Source: Epiperipatus broadwayi (taxonomy: Eukaryota; Onychophora; Udeonychophora; Euonychophora; Peripatidae). From it: DNA of 64,000 nt. The DNA lies in NCBI GenBank assembly GCA_028023455.1, contig JAQFVV010006294.1, forward strand, positions 2,137,001-2,201,000, written 5' to 3'. Below the pieces are notes generated by a model. That model did no database searches and was not told where the DNA came from. It saw nothing but the letters and a program-made list of their open reading frames with translations. Positions 1 to 10,980 of this stretch are shown piece after piece (the stretch's first letter is position 1; each line of letters starts with the position of its first letter). The translations under genes and the position numbers were made by a program.

Positions 1-49
1 ATTTTTTCGATAAATGTCACAAGAGAAAGCATTTAAAATCTCTATCTAG

Positions 50-118
50 AATTATCCCTATCCCTAAACTGGTTTCAAGCTAATGGCTCTCATCAGTGAG
101 GTACTAGGACATCCAGAC
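50..118 (-). ncRNA. Hammerhead ribozyme motif, family A, minus strand
   Basis: On minus the core CTGATGA (complement of 90-96) is followed by stem II GAGC (86-89) / GCTT (77-80) closing a 5-nt loop, then GAAAC (complement of 72-76). Stem II closes with a G-U pair at its base. The stem III and cleavage segment reads ACCAGTTT instead of the family consensus ACCGGTC, so the core is kept but cleavage would be impaired. Type I hammerheads with a very short stem III are known from Penelope-like elements and retrozymes. Confidence 0.7.
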
Positions 119-465
119 ACTAGATCTAAAATACAAACTCAAGCCCAGCATTTCTGAAATTTTCAGACATCTAAGTCTTCAAATTCAGCTATCTAACTTA
201 AAGAGCTATATGGGACTGAACAAAATTCAGGTACACCATATATTAATAGCCTTAGCATTGTAACATCACCCAAGCCTCAAAAGTCAAGCTATAATGATAA
301 GGAAATCAAGTCATACATCATGTGACTTAATTTATTACACTTGTATTTACAAATGTAAATATAATGAGCATGCTAATAGCTTTAACAAGCTTTTTCTTTT
401 ACTTAATAATTAAATATTCAATAAATGCTGGGCTTGAGTTTGTATTTTAGATCTAGTATCCGAAT

Positions 466-530
466 GTCTTAGTACCTCACTAATGAGAGGCATTAGCTCA
501 AAACCAGTTTGGGGGTAGTGATAATTCTGG
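466..530 (+). ncRNA. Degenerate hammerhead motif, family A
   Basis: The core at 480-486 reads CTAATGA (invariant G5 is A), stem II GAGGC/GCTC survives, and GAA is replaced by AAA after position 498. This is a recognisable but almost certainly inactive copy. Confidence 0.55.
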
Positions 531-838
531 ATAGAGATTTTAAATGATGTCTCTTGCTGCATTTATTGAAAGATTGTTTAGTGCTATTAGTATGCTCATT
601 ACATTACATTTGTAAATATAATCTTATTAAATTAAGTCACATGATGCATGACTTTTTCCTCACTATTATCATTTCGCTTTTGAGGCTATCTAAATTTTGT
701 TCAGTCCCATATAGCTATTTAAGTTAGATAGCTGGATTTGAAGACAAAGATATCTGAAAATTTCAGATTTTCTACTTTATAGTTAAGTATTTGATAAATG
801 CTGGGCTTGAGTTTGTATTTTAGATCTAGTGTCTAAAT

Positions 839-905
839 ATCCTAGTGCCTCACTGATGAGAGCCATTAACTCAAAACCGATTTGGGGATAAGAAAAATTC
901 TAAAT
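839..905 (+). ncRNA. Hammerhead motif, family A, one core change
   Basis: CTGATGA at 853-859 is followed by stem II GAGC...ACTC and then AAAAC where GAAAC is expected (G12 to A), then the stem III block ACCGATTTGGGGATA. Only the G12 change and small stem III changes separate it from a canonical fold. Confidence 0.6.
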
Positions 906-1050
906 AGAGATTTTAAATGCTTTCTCTTGCAGCATTTATTGAAAAAGCTTGTTTATAGTTATTAGCATGCTCATTGTATTACATTTGTAAATACAATCTT
1001 ATTAAGTCACATGATGTATGACTTGATTTCCTTACTATTAACATTTAAGT

Positions 1051-1578
1051 TACAATTTCTACTCTTTAAACATAATTATATTACTGTTATTTGCTTCATT
1101 TGCAAGCTGTGCATTCCAAAAATTGATAACTTATTGTGTCTTTCAAATCAGCAGAAACAGCATTTAAAATTTCTTGCTTACAAAAATCATGCTTTCCTCT
1201 GTTTTATAAGTTAGCAATATTTAATATTCTTAAGAATACATGGTATAATTCTTATATAATGACAAATAGTTCATCATGTTCTTAACACATTAGTTTACAT
1301 ATACAATAAGAATAACATTCTGGACATTTTGATTCTTTCTGAATATACAGAGTATTTTCATTTGCTACTGAAAAAGTCAGCATACCATCAATTTTATTTT
1401 TAGTTTCTGCTTTTGCTCACTGCATGAAGCTACTGAATCCATACTGGGATAATTCATTGAAAAATTGAATATTTTTGAAAAAAATTGAATTCTTTTTAAA
1501 AGGACATCATACTAAGGTACAAATTAATTGTAAATTATATAAATATTTGGTAAATCTTACTAATTGTAATTACGTATT
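1051..1578. other. AT-rich spacer, nothing recognised
   Basis: The open frames here (for example at 1011-1214) have no motif or bias pointing to a real gene. I see no RNA gene or element boundary. Confidence 0.5.
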
Positions 1579-1811
1579 GGTAATCCAATATTTATCTTGC
1601 TATGACGTAATTAGCCTGAAGGCACACAACTGTAATTATCCGATATTTGTGTCATCGGAAGAACACATGAACATTGTCATGGCAATGAAGAGACTGACAT
1701 GACTAATTCTAGAGATTTGATTTTTTGTTACCTTATCTTAAAAATCGGATAGTTAGAGTAGTATGCCTTCAGACTAATGATGTCATAGCAAGGTAAATAC
1801 TGGACTACCTT
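1579..1811. mobile_element. Small foldback (MITE-like) element
   Basis: The left arm 1579-1646 (starting GGTAATCCAATATTTA) is the imperfect reverse complement of 1745-1811 (ending ATACTGGACTACC), with a ~100-nt spacer. Shared blocks are CTTGCTATGA/TCATAGCAAG and CTGAAGGCA/TGCCTTCAG. The frame at 1475-1702 overlaps the left arm and is not a gene. I found no clear target duplication. It could be a MITE or a member of the foldback class described elsewhere in the window. Confidence 0.6.
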
Positions 1812-3584
1812 AGGTATTTCTTCTCTTTTTTTTCTTTTTATACTTTTCTTATCTATCTTTCAAATTTTCTTATTTGTCTTTCAAAACAGACAAAAAAATA
1901 AAAATCAGAACTGTAAATTACAAGTTTTATTTATGAAATGCAGTAAAGGATCAAATCCATTGTAAATGACATGCTTTTTTTTAATCAAAGAAAATCTGTT
2001 ACTTAATCAATACATAGTACAATAAAGCAATGAACTGGATTAATAACCAATATTTAAAAAAGAAGAGTAAAATGACAATTTTTTTAACTGTCCTGAAGAA
2101 AATCTGGAAAGAAGTTCTGAGTCATTGATGTCTTATAGACAATAGCATATGTGGTCTAGATGAGATTGTAATAATTCAGAGAATGTGGCTGTTTATCTTC
2201 TTCAGAATTTGGCTTCAACCAATAAATTATTGGTGTTACTTCAGTAACTGGATTGGACAGAATGCTTTTGATGGTTATCAATAGTCTGGCTAGAGTTCCA
2301 TTATAGGAAAATATTTCATTTGCAATGATACATTTAAATTTTTAATAAAACTATGCACAGCATCTGTTCAATTTTTGCAAAATATTTACATTTTTAGAGC
2401 TCCACAAAATGCATCATGTCTCATCTGACTTGATTTTTTTGTAATTAGATTTTTTATAAAAAATTGCTACAAAAAAAAAAAAAAAACTACTACTACTTTA
2501 TTCAAATACAGATGTTATAAAAGTACTAATCTATGTTTCATTATTTATATATTTATATTTAGATTGCTTTATATCATTTATTCATAGCCTGAGGAATAGT
2601 GGTTTGTGTATATATGTAGATACAATGAGTAAACCCTCAAATTTATATATTTCAGTTTTGAACCAAGGTTTAAGGAGATATGTTACTATTTCTCAATAGA
2701 CTATATATATATATGTACATACACCCAAGAATCTTTAAGTGATGCTAAAATAAACCTTAATTTTCATAGGAAAAGTTTTACTAAAGCTAATAACATTCTT
2801 AAGTCACAGCTAAATATAGCATGTTTGTCTTGGTTAAATCATTATTAAATACTTCAGCTCTCATCAAGTCTAATATTTCTAAAATGCAGTTTCTCTAGAA
2901 TAATTTTTCTGTATTGGACTTGAGAACTGCATTTTTTTTTTAATAATTGAAAATGAACTGCTTTATTTTTTGAAATATTATTTTAATTTAATAACTATTT
3001 TCCATTAGTGATATGCATTAGTAATTGTCTGTGGAATAATTAAGTTTGATTAATGAATAATCACTATTTTCATAATTCATTTAAATTCAATAACAGCCAG
3101 ATCTGTGTGCTAAATATATTGGAGACATCTATTTACCATATATATAATTAAAAAGTGTTTATTTAAACATATGTATGTTTGGAACTGACAAACTGAATCA
3201 TTACCAATATCAATTTCTATGTAGTTTTAGATATTTAAATGTAAAAAATCAACTAATATTTAATTTTTGTTTATGCATGTGTGTGTACAGTCAAGAATAA
3301 ATTCCTTAAACTATAACATTGTGTTTGGTATTTTTATACATATACTGTTTTCTGGGAAAATCTTTTATAGATTAATGATTAGTGCATCCACTTTCTCATG
3401 TTTGTGATCTGGAATTTAAATCCAGATCAGACAAAACTTTAAAAAAATTCCACTTCCAAACAGGCCATCCACATTTGGTGGTAAATAGGTATTTGACTAT
3501 TTTTCATTGAAGGATAATTTTTGCCTGTAATAAAGAATTTATTTATTGTTTTGAATACTACATGTAAAGACTTTAATAATTAAT
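1812..3584. other. AT-rich spacer with homopolymer tracts
   Basis: Contains poly-A at 2471-2486, poly-T runs and short AT microsatellites such as 2703-2713. No gene or repeat structure could be supported. Confidence 0.5.
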
Positions 3585-3667
3585 AAAAAATAATGAGCAG
3601 TGCTAATAGCTCTAACAAGCTTTATTGATAAATGCTGCAAGAGAAAGCATTTAAAAATCTCTATTTA

Positions 3668-3752
3668 GAAATTATCCCCAATCCTCAGACTGGTTTTATG
3701 CCTTGGCAATCCTCAATGAGGTGCTAGGCTATTTCAGACACTAGATTTAAAA
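3668..3752 (-). ncRNA. Degenerate hammerhead motif, family A
   Basis: On minus the expected core has lost bases (CTCATTGAGGATTGCC). The stem III and cleavage block ACCAGTCTGAGG is still close to the family consensus ACCGGTC followed by TGRGG. Inactive but informative about the ancestral stem III. Confidence 0.5.
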
Positions 3753-3934
3753 ATACCAACCCAAAGCCAGCACTTATCTAAAAGTTAACTATTAAGTAGA
3801 AAATCTGAAAATTTTCGATACTTATATATCTTCAAATCCAGCTTGAAGACATATACGTGTCTGAAAAATTCAGATTTTCTACTTAATAGTTAACTTTTAG
3901 ATAAATGTTGGCTTTGGGTTGGTATTTTAAAATC

Positions 3935-4010
3935 TAATGTCTGAAGTAGCCTAGCACCTCACTGAAGATTGCCAAGGGATGAAACCGATCTGAAGATTGA
4001 GGATAATTTC
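3935..4010 (+). ncRNA. Degenerate hammerhead motif, family A
   Basis: CTCACTGAAGATTGCC (the core has lost about two bases), then GGGATGAAACC and GATCTGAAGA. GAAAC and most of the stem I 3' strand are kept, but the CUGANGA segment is damaged. Confidence 0.5.
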
Positions 4011-4159
4011 TAGACAGATTTTTAAATGCTTTCTCTTGCAGCATTTATCAATAAAGCTTGTTAGAGCAATTAGCATTGCTCATTATTTCTTATTTACAAG
4101 CTTATAAAATTGAGTCATGTAATGTATGACTTTGTTTTATTTACTATTTAATAATTAAT

Positions 4160-4836
4160 CTTCCAAAAAAATATCATGTTTTTTTTTTCTAGCTAATAAT
4201 GAAAGAAAAATCCTCATTAACTTTAGCTTGGATGATGATGATCTTGAGAGTATAAACCAATTTAATTATTTTGATAATTTTGCAAGTAGAAAAGTGGTCA
4301 TAGATATTGACATGCAGCACAAATTTTAACACTTAGCTACTGCTTTTATCAAATTAGAAAAGAATTTATTTCTTTATAGGGAAGTAACTACTGCAAATAA
4401 ATTAGTTGTATTATTGTAACAGTATGAAATGAAAGAGTAATCATCAACAAATGAGTGAAGAATTGTGACTAAGATTTCTCATAAGAATTCAATATATGTA
4501 ATAAACATAGTATTACCAGCGAGTAATCTACAGTAGCAATCAGAGTATCAGTAGGAAGCTAATATATATAATCAACTTTTGTGACTGGATTTAAAAGAGA
4601 TACATTATAAAATCTTAGCCATATGAAGCCATTCCCAAATTCAGAACATAATTTAAAAGCAATCATCAATATTTCATCTACACACACATATAAAAAAGCT
4701 AAACATAACTATAAAATATCAAAAATTCTGGCATTATTATATAAATGCTGATTATTATCAATGCTCAGGGCCATATGATACCATGAGGGTATGGCCCCCA
4801 ATAAAATAGTAATCACCCTGAAATATATAGTGTGTG
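4160..4836. other. AT-rich spacer
   Basis: Nothing coding is visible. A short hairpin lies at about 4769-4800, where GGGCCATA pairs with TATGGCCC around a 14-nt loop. Confidence 0.4.
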
Positions 4837-5063
4837 GACTTTAGAAGTGACTTTCATTATCTTAATGCCATTTAAATAATCCTAGTCCTAGAGAGAATTC
4901 CATGAACATCCATAAAACACATTAACATATAATGTATATTTGAATTATCTTTGTGGTGGACATTAAAGGTGATTTTCATTACCTTGATGCCATTCAAATT
5001 ACTTTAGAGAGAATTCCATGAATATCCACAAAACATATACATATATAATGTTATGTCTGAACT
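4837..5063 (+). repeat. Tandem duplication of ~115 bp, two diverged copies
   Basis: The block GTGGACTTTAGAAGTGA...GAGAGAATTCCATGAACATCCA...GAATTATCTTTG (from 4837) is repeated from about 4956 as GTGGACATTAAAGGTGA...GAGAGAATTCCATGAATATCCA...GAACTATCTTTG. The copies differ by scattered substitutions and small indels. No hammerhead core or coding potential is seen. Confidence 0.65.
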
Positions 5064-7777
5064 ATCTTTGGGTTTGCAAGAACTGTAACAAGTCAAACTA
5101 TATCACTTAAACTATTATATCAGTAAATAACTTCACTGGAATGACTTAAAATAATAATTAACACATTTATTAATTAGAAATAATAGTAAAAATGAAAGAT
5201 CTTTAAATTGCAATAAATTAAATTGTTGGGATTTTGTTTATTTACAAATATATGAAAATATTTCAATCAAGTAAAAAAAATTTAATAAATGATTTAATGT
5301 TTTATATTATGTCTAATATAAAATATTTCAATTATTAATAAATCAATAAATATTTTATTTAAATCAAATATAAATAATTAAATTTAAATATAGGTGCACA
5401 TATAGGTGTGCATTCTAATATAAAATATTTATATTTCTAAGTATTTTTACTTTATGAAATCAAGTTATTATTTTTAAATTGCAAAGAAATGTTTTTTGCT
5501 CTAATAACATTGTTATCATAAGAAATGGTCCTTCTTTTTTAAAGAAAAAATCAAGATGAAATAACTATTAGAAGATTTTTCGTTCACTCTTTAATATATT
5601 TTACAGTATATATGAGTTAAGGTAGATTTGCTTTATCTATATTTACATACATATTAAAGTAGTACCTTATATATGAAGTATAGCATGATACTCTCAAGAT
5701 CAGTTGGCTGGCTTCTTATTGTGTCATGTCTAAATAGCACATAGGTAAACTAAAGATTGACAATTCCGAAATCTATTCAGCTTCTATAATTTGATGATCT
5801 ATACATTGGACTATGAATTATCAGATAAACCAACCAATACTTCTCTTGAAATTTAAACTCAATCAACATGGAAACTAGCAAAAAGTTGATTCTAATATTC
5901 TCTCCAATCTATTGATAATCAGTTAATATGATACACTTTATAATAGGTATGAAGTAATTTAAAGACCTGAAAATTAAATAACTTTTCCATCTTGATTTTA
6001 AAAAAATTAAGGTATTTTGTTTTTAATTTATATTAATCCTTTAAGCAATATATATATATATATAATTATACATTTCAAAGAAAACATCTTCATTTTAGAT
6101 AAAAATGCTTTTCTTTATCACAATAAAATTTAAATTTTTGTCAAAATTAGAAATAAATTAAATAATATATTTGTATCAAAAATATCCTTTTTTTTATTAA
6201 TTGTGAATAATTTTTCTCATTTCAAAATGTTAAGAAATAGTATTTAATCAATTAACATAAAATCATTCCATATTTTATTTTAAATATATATGTAAATTTT
6301 GTCTGTGTTCATTTCTACTTTTCCTTTTAAGCTTTAAAGATACATGTGCATACACAAAAGATGTTAGTAAGTTTCATTAACTATTTGACATGATTTCGAA
6401 CTTGCTGGATCTGATAATATAGAGTCCATTATTGTAAAATCACACTTTCATAGGATATTTGAATTGGTCATGTAAAATAAATGAGCAATACAAGCTTTCT
6501 AGAAGAATGTTCTATGGTCAACTTGAGTATGATTTTCATATAAGAGGTATACTCTGTTTAAGTTATAAAAATTATATCAAAGACATTCTAAAGAAGGAAA
6601 ATACTGAGAAAATAGAATACACTTGAGAATTACAATTAGACATGATGATGAAGTATTTCAGAAGAAAAATTTTCGACAGAAGTTTTTAATGACAGCATTG
6701 CAAATATATCAGATAGATGATAAATGGACTAACATGGTATATGTGTGGACTTATTTGTGCTTTAGGGATTGGTTTGTATAATCATTGCAAAATTAATTTC
6801 TAAATTTATTTTTTTTCTTGGAGTTGCAATGGTCATACTAATTTAAGAGTGGGTTGATAAATTAAAGATTAAATAGTGAGAAATTACTAATTGGCAATTC
6901 TGATAAAAATATTTTTTTTTTTCACTGCTCATCTGAGAAGGGGTGGGGTAGTGCGTTATTGAATGGCTGTTTTATATTCATTTATTTTCTTTTTCTTATA
7001 AATTTGGTAATTTAATTGTAAATAAACTAATTTTTGGATACTTTAACAATTGAAAATTTGATAAGGAAAAATTTTAGATTCGATTAATTACAGTTTCTAT
7101 CTTAAATTTTAAGTTTGTTTCGTCAATTTCAAAGTTTTACGATGGTTATATAAATGACGTCGAATATTACTTTATTTAAATAAATAACAAATCTAAAAAT
7201 AGAAAGTAAAAAATCATTTTTTAACTTAGCTTATAGAATACTATTTAAGTCAATTTGTTTAACTGTGAAAGGGGAGAGGAGAGGATAATTAAATCAAAAA
7301 TAATCTTCATATCCACTAAAAAGAAATTAATAAAAATAGAAGCTGACTAATGCAGCAACTTGATCAATATTCTTTTATAGAAACGAATATTTCATTTTAC
7401 TACAACTATAAAAATACATTCAAAATGGCATTCCATAAGAAAAGTCGATTGCTTTCCAAATAAAATGTTACTAGTATTAACGGAGTAATATATAAGAATA
7501 ATTTATTTTTTTAATAATATTGTAAATTTGATTGTAAAATAATTTAAATGTATATATAGAAGTGTGAAATTCCGCAGCTATTTAATATTTGTCTGTGTTG
7601 AAAGATTATCACATTCTCAATTTTAATTAACTCTTGATACTAATTTGAAGTAGCATCAAAAGAATAGGATTTTTTAAAAGCAATGAAGTTAAAACTATCA
7701 GCATTTAACAACTGTGGCTTAATTATGTAAAGCACGGAAATTAGTTCAGAGCTTTCCAGAGAAAAAAAAAATCATAT
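5064..7777. other. AT-rich spacer
   Basis: Long AT-rich stretch with microsatellites such as (TA)n at 6048-6063. No open frame, RNA gene or repeat pair could be supported. Confidence 0.5.
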
Positions 7778-7924
7778 AATATCTTTTTTCATTATCAATA
7801 AAGCAGGTCATATATAACGTGACATTGCTTTTATAAGCTTGTATTTACAAAAATGAAATGCAGAGAGCGTACCAATAGCTCAAACAAGCTCTTAATTGAT
7901 AAGCAGAAAATATTTAAAATCTCT

Positions 7925-8008
7925 ATCTGAAATATTCCTATCCCCAGACCAATTGTTTTCGAGCTTATGGCTCACCTCAATGTGGAGCTAGAATATTCAG
8001 ACACTAGA
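7925..8008 (-). ncRNA. Degenerate hammerhead motif, family A
   Basis: On minus: TGAATATTCTAGCTCC (stem I 5' strand), a damaged core ATTGAGGT, stem II GAGC/GCTC with loop CATAA, then GAAAAC and AATTGGTCTGGGGA. Stem II and the cleavage block are kept and the CUGANGA core is not. Confidence 0.5.
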
Positions 8009-8537
8009 TCTAAAATATCAACTCAAAAAGCCAGCACTTATTTTATATGTAATATTTAAGTAGAAACTCTGAAGTTTTCGACATGAATATGTCCTTTACT
8101 CCAGCTATCTAACTTAAATAATTATATGGGCCTGAACCAAATTCAGATCTACCATATATTAATGCCCCCAGCATGGCCAAAGGCATAAAAGTAAAATTAT
8201 AATTATCAACAAAGCAAGTCATATATAGCCTGTCATTGTTTTTGTAAGTTTGTATTTACAACAATGAAACCAATTGGTCTGGGGATAGGAGTATTTTAGA
8301 TAGAGATTTTAAATATTTTCTCTTACCACACTTATCAATTAAGAGCTTGTTTAAGTTATTTGGTACACTCTTTATATTTCATTTTTGTAAATACAAGTTT
8401 ATAAAAGTAATGTCATGTTATATATGACTTGCTTTATTGATAATTATAATTTTACCTTTATGGCTTTGGCTATGCTGAGGCTATTAATATATGGTAGATC
8501 TGGATTTGGTTCAGTCCCATATAGCTATTTAAGTTAG

Positions 8538-8728
8538 TAATAGTTTTAACAAGGCTGTAAACCTTAGCAATGAGCGTCTGAAAAAATCGTCACTAGGGAC
8601 CTCTGTGTTTTATAGACCTACAGAGGTCCCTAGTGACGATTTTTTCAGACGCTCATTGCTAAGGTTTACAGCCTTGTTAAAACTATTACTGAAATAATAG
8701 TGAGCGTTTAATAAATTTATAATTACAA
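8538..8728. mobile_element. Perfect 71-bp-arm palindrome inserted in family A, 13-bp target duplication
   Basis: 8536-8606 and 8620-8690 are exact reverse complements over 71 nt, with a 13-nt loop at 8607-8619. The insertion is bounded by CTATTTAAGTTAG at 8525-8537 and 8729-8741; in the uninterrupted family A unit this sequence occurs once, so the second copy is a duplication. After the right arm, 38 extra bases run to the right boundary. Identical arms point to a recent insertion or to conversion between arms. A decayed relative of one arm lies at 10917-10980. No hammerhead core or coding sequence is present. Confidence 0.8.
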
Positions 8729-8837
8729 CTATTTAAGTTAGATAACTGGAATAAAAGACATTTTCATGTCCGAAAACTTCTGAGTTTCTACTTAAACATT
8801 ACTTATAAAATAAGTGCTGAGTTTTTGAGTTGTAGAG

Positions 8838-8913
8838 TCTGAATATTCTAGCTCCTCACTGAAGTGAGTTATAAGTTCGAAACCAATTGGTCTGGGGATA
8901 GGAGTATTTCAGA
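8838..8913 (+). ncRNA. Hammerhead motif, family A, best preserved stems
   Basis: Core CTGAAGT at 8859-8865 (A9 is T), stem II 8866-8869/8875-8878 around TATAA, GAA 8879-8881, stem III ACC 8882-8884 / GGT 8889-8891 closing AATT, cleavable C at 8892. Stem I pairs TCCTCA with TGGGGA from 8893, then an internal loop, then an outer helix where TCTGAA (8838-8843) pairs with TTCAGA (8908-8913). The one core defect is A9. The paired outer helix supports a real RNA fold rather than chance. Confidence 0.7.
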
Positions 8914-9414
8914 TAGATTTTAAATATTTTTTCTTACCGCACTTATCAATTAAGAGCTTGTTTGAGCTATTGGTATGCTCTCTGTATTTCATTTTTGTAA
9001 ATACAAGCATATAAAAGCAATGTCATGTTATATATGACTTGCTTTATTGATCATTATAATTTTACCTTTATGGCTTTGGCTATGCTGAGGCTATTAATAT
9101 ATGGTAGATCTGAATTTGGTTCAGTCCATAGCTATTTAAGTTAGATAGCTGGAGTAAAAGATGTTTTCATGTCTGAAAACTTCAGAGTTTCTATTTAAAT
9201 ATTACATATAAAATAAGTGCTGGGTTTTGAATTGATATTTCAGATCTAGTGTCTGAATATTCTAGCTCCTCACTGAGATGAGTATTTTGGATAGAGTATT
9301 TTTTGATAGAAGTATTTTGGATAGAGATTTTAAATATTTTCTCTTACTGCACTTATCAATTAAGAGCTTGTTTGAGCTATTGGTACACTCCCTGCATTCA
9401 ATATCTCTTTTCAT

Positions 9415-10771
9415 AGATAAAAACTTGGGAGTCATATAAATTACAATACTATTACTTAGGCTTTAATGCAGCAGTAGAATGGACTTTGAAATTTAAGTCC
9501 GTCACTGGTCTCAGTTCTTTTCATTTCAGTATTCTAACTTTTTATGAATTCTGAGCACTAAAACTATATCCTAATTGCTCAATGTGTGTGTGTTGTTTAT
9601 CTCAATAAATTGTGCGTGATGTTTTTTATATTATCAGTAAAATAAATAAAAATAATGGATTATGGTTACTCAGTACTCAACTGTTGTGAAGTCATGATTT
9701 TGAAGTACCAATGTGGTCTTAGTTCTTAATTATGAACCTAAGACTTGGGGAATTAAGAAAAAAAATAATACTCCAGATTACTCAATAAAGTATGGAGATA
9801 TATATGATGCCAATAAAAAATAGGACCCAAAAACAAAATACTTGGATACAGTGCTGACTCATGGGTGAGAAGTGCTTTTGTGCAGGTAAACTTTAGTGCC
9901 CCTCCCTCCCAATTCAATTAAATAAAATTTGTAAATCAAAAGACATTTTTTCCAGCACATTCACAAGAAAAACTTTAGCTTTAGTCATTTAACATGTTCA
10001 GTAAATGTGTTACATGTTTTATTTATTTATTTCTATAAAATAAACACAAATAAAACATGTATTAGAATAAAATTAATTAATGTTTTAAAGATCAATTTCT
10101 GAAACAATAATTAAATAATACCTTAAACAAAAATATTTATTTAGTAAATTTGAAATTTTTAATTTTTTCTTTCAAAAGTTTTCATATTATTTTTTTAACA
10201 ATCCTATGATTTCTAGTAGAAATAGGAAATATCTGCAAATAAGATAATTTTTTTAATATCTATGTGTTTTTATCATCTTTAAAAGAACCATCATCACCCA
10301 CATACCCACAAAACCATTGCCCTTCTTGGGTTGGTTCTGATATTATATAAGGAATTATATAAGTTACTTACCTGATTATTAAAAATATTTATATATCCAG
10401 ATTATGATTCTTTGGAATGATTCACTTCTGAGTTTCATCCTGCATAACAAGGAGCAAAGAGAGCCTGGATTGTCTCCATTATTCTTTCTGAATCAATATT
10501 TAGATCAACTTTAACCAGCAGTCAGTCAGTAATTCATTAAAAGAGGTTGTTTGTTTAAAAATACATTCAAAATCTCTCATGCATAAACTTATTAACATTT
10601 TCTATTAACAAAATGATAGTCCTTCAATAACAAAATATTTACACTTCTATTTAATTTTTTATCTGGTATTATTCCACTATTAAAAAACTACAATTTACTA
10701 TATTTTAAATTTTGATACTTCCATTGTTTATTGATATAACTCTTGTATTTTATTAGGACCACCAAACTAGG
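9415..10771. other. AT-rich spacer
   Basis: No supported gene or element. A C-rich patch at 9898-9910 and ordinary AT-rich DNA. Confidence 0.4.
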
Positions 10772-10916
10772 TCAATTTAAAATAAGATGGCTGATACAAG
10801 TCTTATATCCAATTAACATCTTCTTGTTAAAAAGTTTTCTGTTTTCAAAAACTTGTTTACATTTTCTATTAACTATAAATTTATTTAAACGCATATTGAT
10901 TACGTAAGTAATATTT

Positions 10917-10980
10917 ACTAAGGCTGTAAACCTCAAGAATATGCATGTGAAAATGCGAAGGTAGGGACCTCTACAGGTCT
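10917..10980 (+). repeat. Decayed copy of one arm of the 8538-8728 palindrome
   Basis: AAGGCTGTAAACCT, GAAAATGCGAAGG and TAGGGACCTCTACAGGTC match in order the blocks of the palindrome arm and loop, with scattered substitutions. This shows the palindrome belongs to a dispersed family. The minus frame at 10772-11014 overlaps it and is not a gene. Confidence 0.5.

Larger units (their letters stand above)
1..1050. mobile_element. HHR family A cluster (inverted plus tandem copies), cut by window edge
   Basis: From 1 to about 393 the family A unit reads on the minus strand; from about 400 to 1050 two units follow in tandem on plus, so the centre of inversion is near 395. Shared landmarks are the ATGAGCATGCTAATAGC block (363 and inverted at 963), a GTCACATGATG block (about 316-326 inverted, and 636 and 1005 on plus) and the hammerhead core (90-96 inverted; 480 and 853 on plus). 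The first plus unit lacks part of its middle, so the two plus cores are only ~373 bp apart instead of ~410. No protein is encoded. The left end lies outside the window, so no target duplication can be checked. By analogy with the better bounded family A elements this is a non-autonomous, ribozyme-bearing retroelement. Confidence 0.75.
3585..4146. mobile_element. HHR family A foldback element with 13-bp target duplication
   Basis: The direct repeat TTTAATAATTAAT occurs at 3572-3584 and 4147-4159 and flanks a 562-bp insertion. Inside, 3588-3838 is the inverted partner of 3838-4088. The arms share the block ATGAGCARTGCTAATAGC at the outside and AAAGTTAACTATTAAGTAG near the centre. The right unit continues past the end of the left arm, so the element is a full plus copy preceded by an inverted, truncated copy. 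Both arms hold decayed hammerhead motifs. The structure, together with a ~13-bp duplication rather than 2-9 bp, fits a Penelope-type insertion better than a TIR DNA transposon. Confidence 0.75.
7793..9399. mobile_element. HHR family A tandem/inverted array with ~15-bp target duplication
   Basis: AATATCTTTTTTCAT at 7778-7792 and AATATCTCTTTTCAT at 9400-9414 (one mismatch) flank a 1607-bp insertion. The left part, about 7793-8240, reads on minus; the remainder reads on plus. Plus units repeat with a period of about 410 bp once the nested palindrome is subtracted: the GGTCTGGGGATAGG block recurs at 8277 and 8890, and the CTTTATGGCTTTGGCTATG block at 8456 and 9066. Hammerhead motifs are at ~7930-8005 (-, decayed), 8277 (3' part only), 8838-8913 (best copy) and ~9264 (deleted after the core). 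No protein is encoded. Confidence 0.75.

Noticed and set aside
7793-9399. Classic TIR-type MITE
   Set aside because: Copies are tandem as well as inverted, ends vary, the duplication is ~15 bp and hammerhead motifs are present, which fits a retro-type element better.
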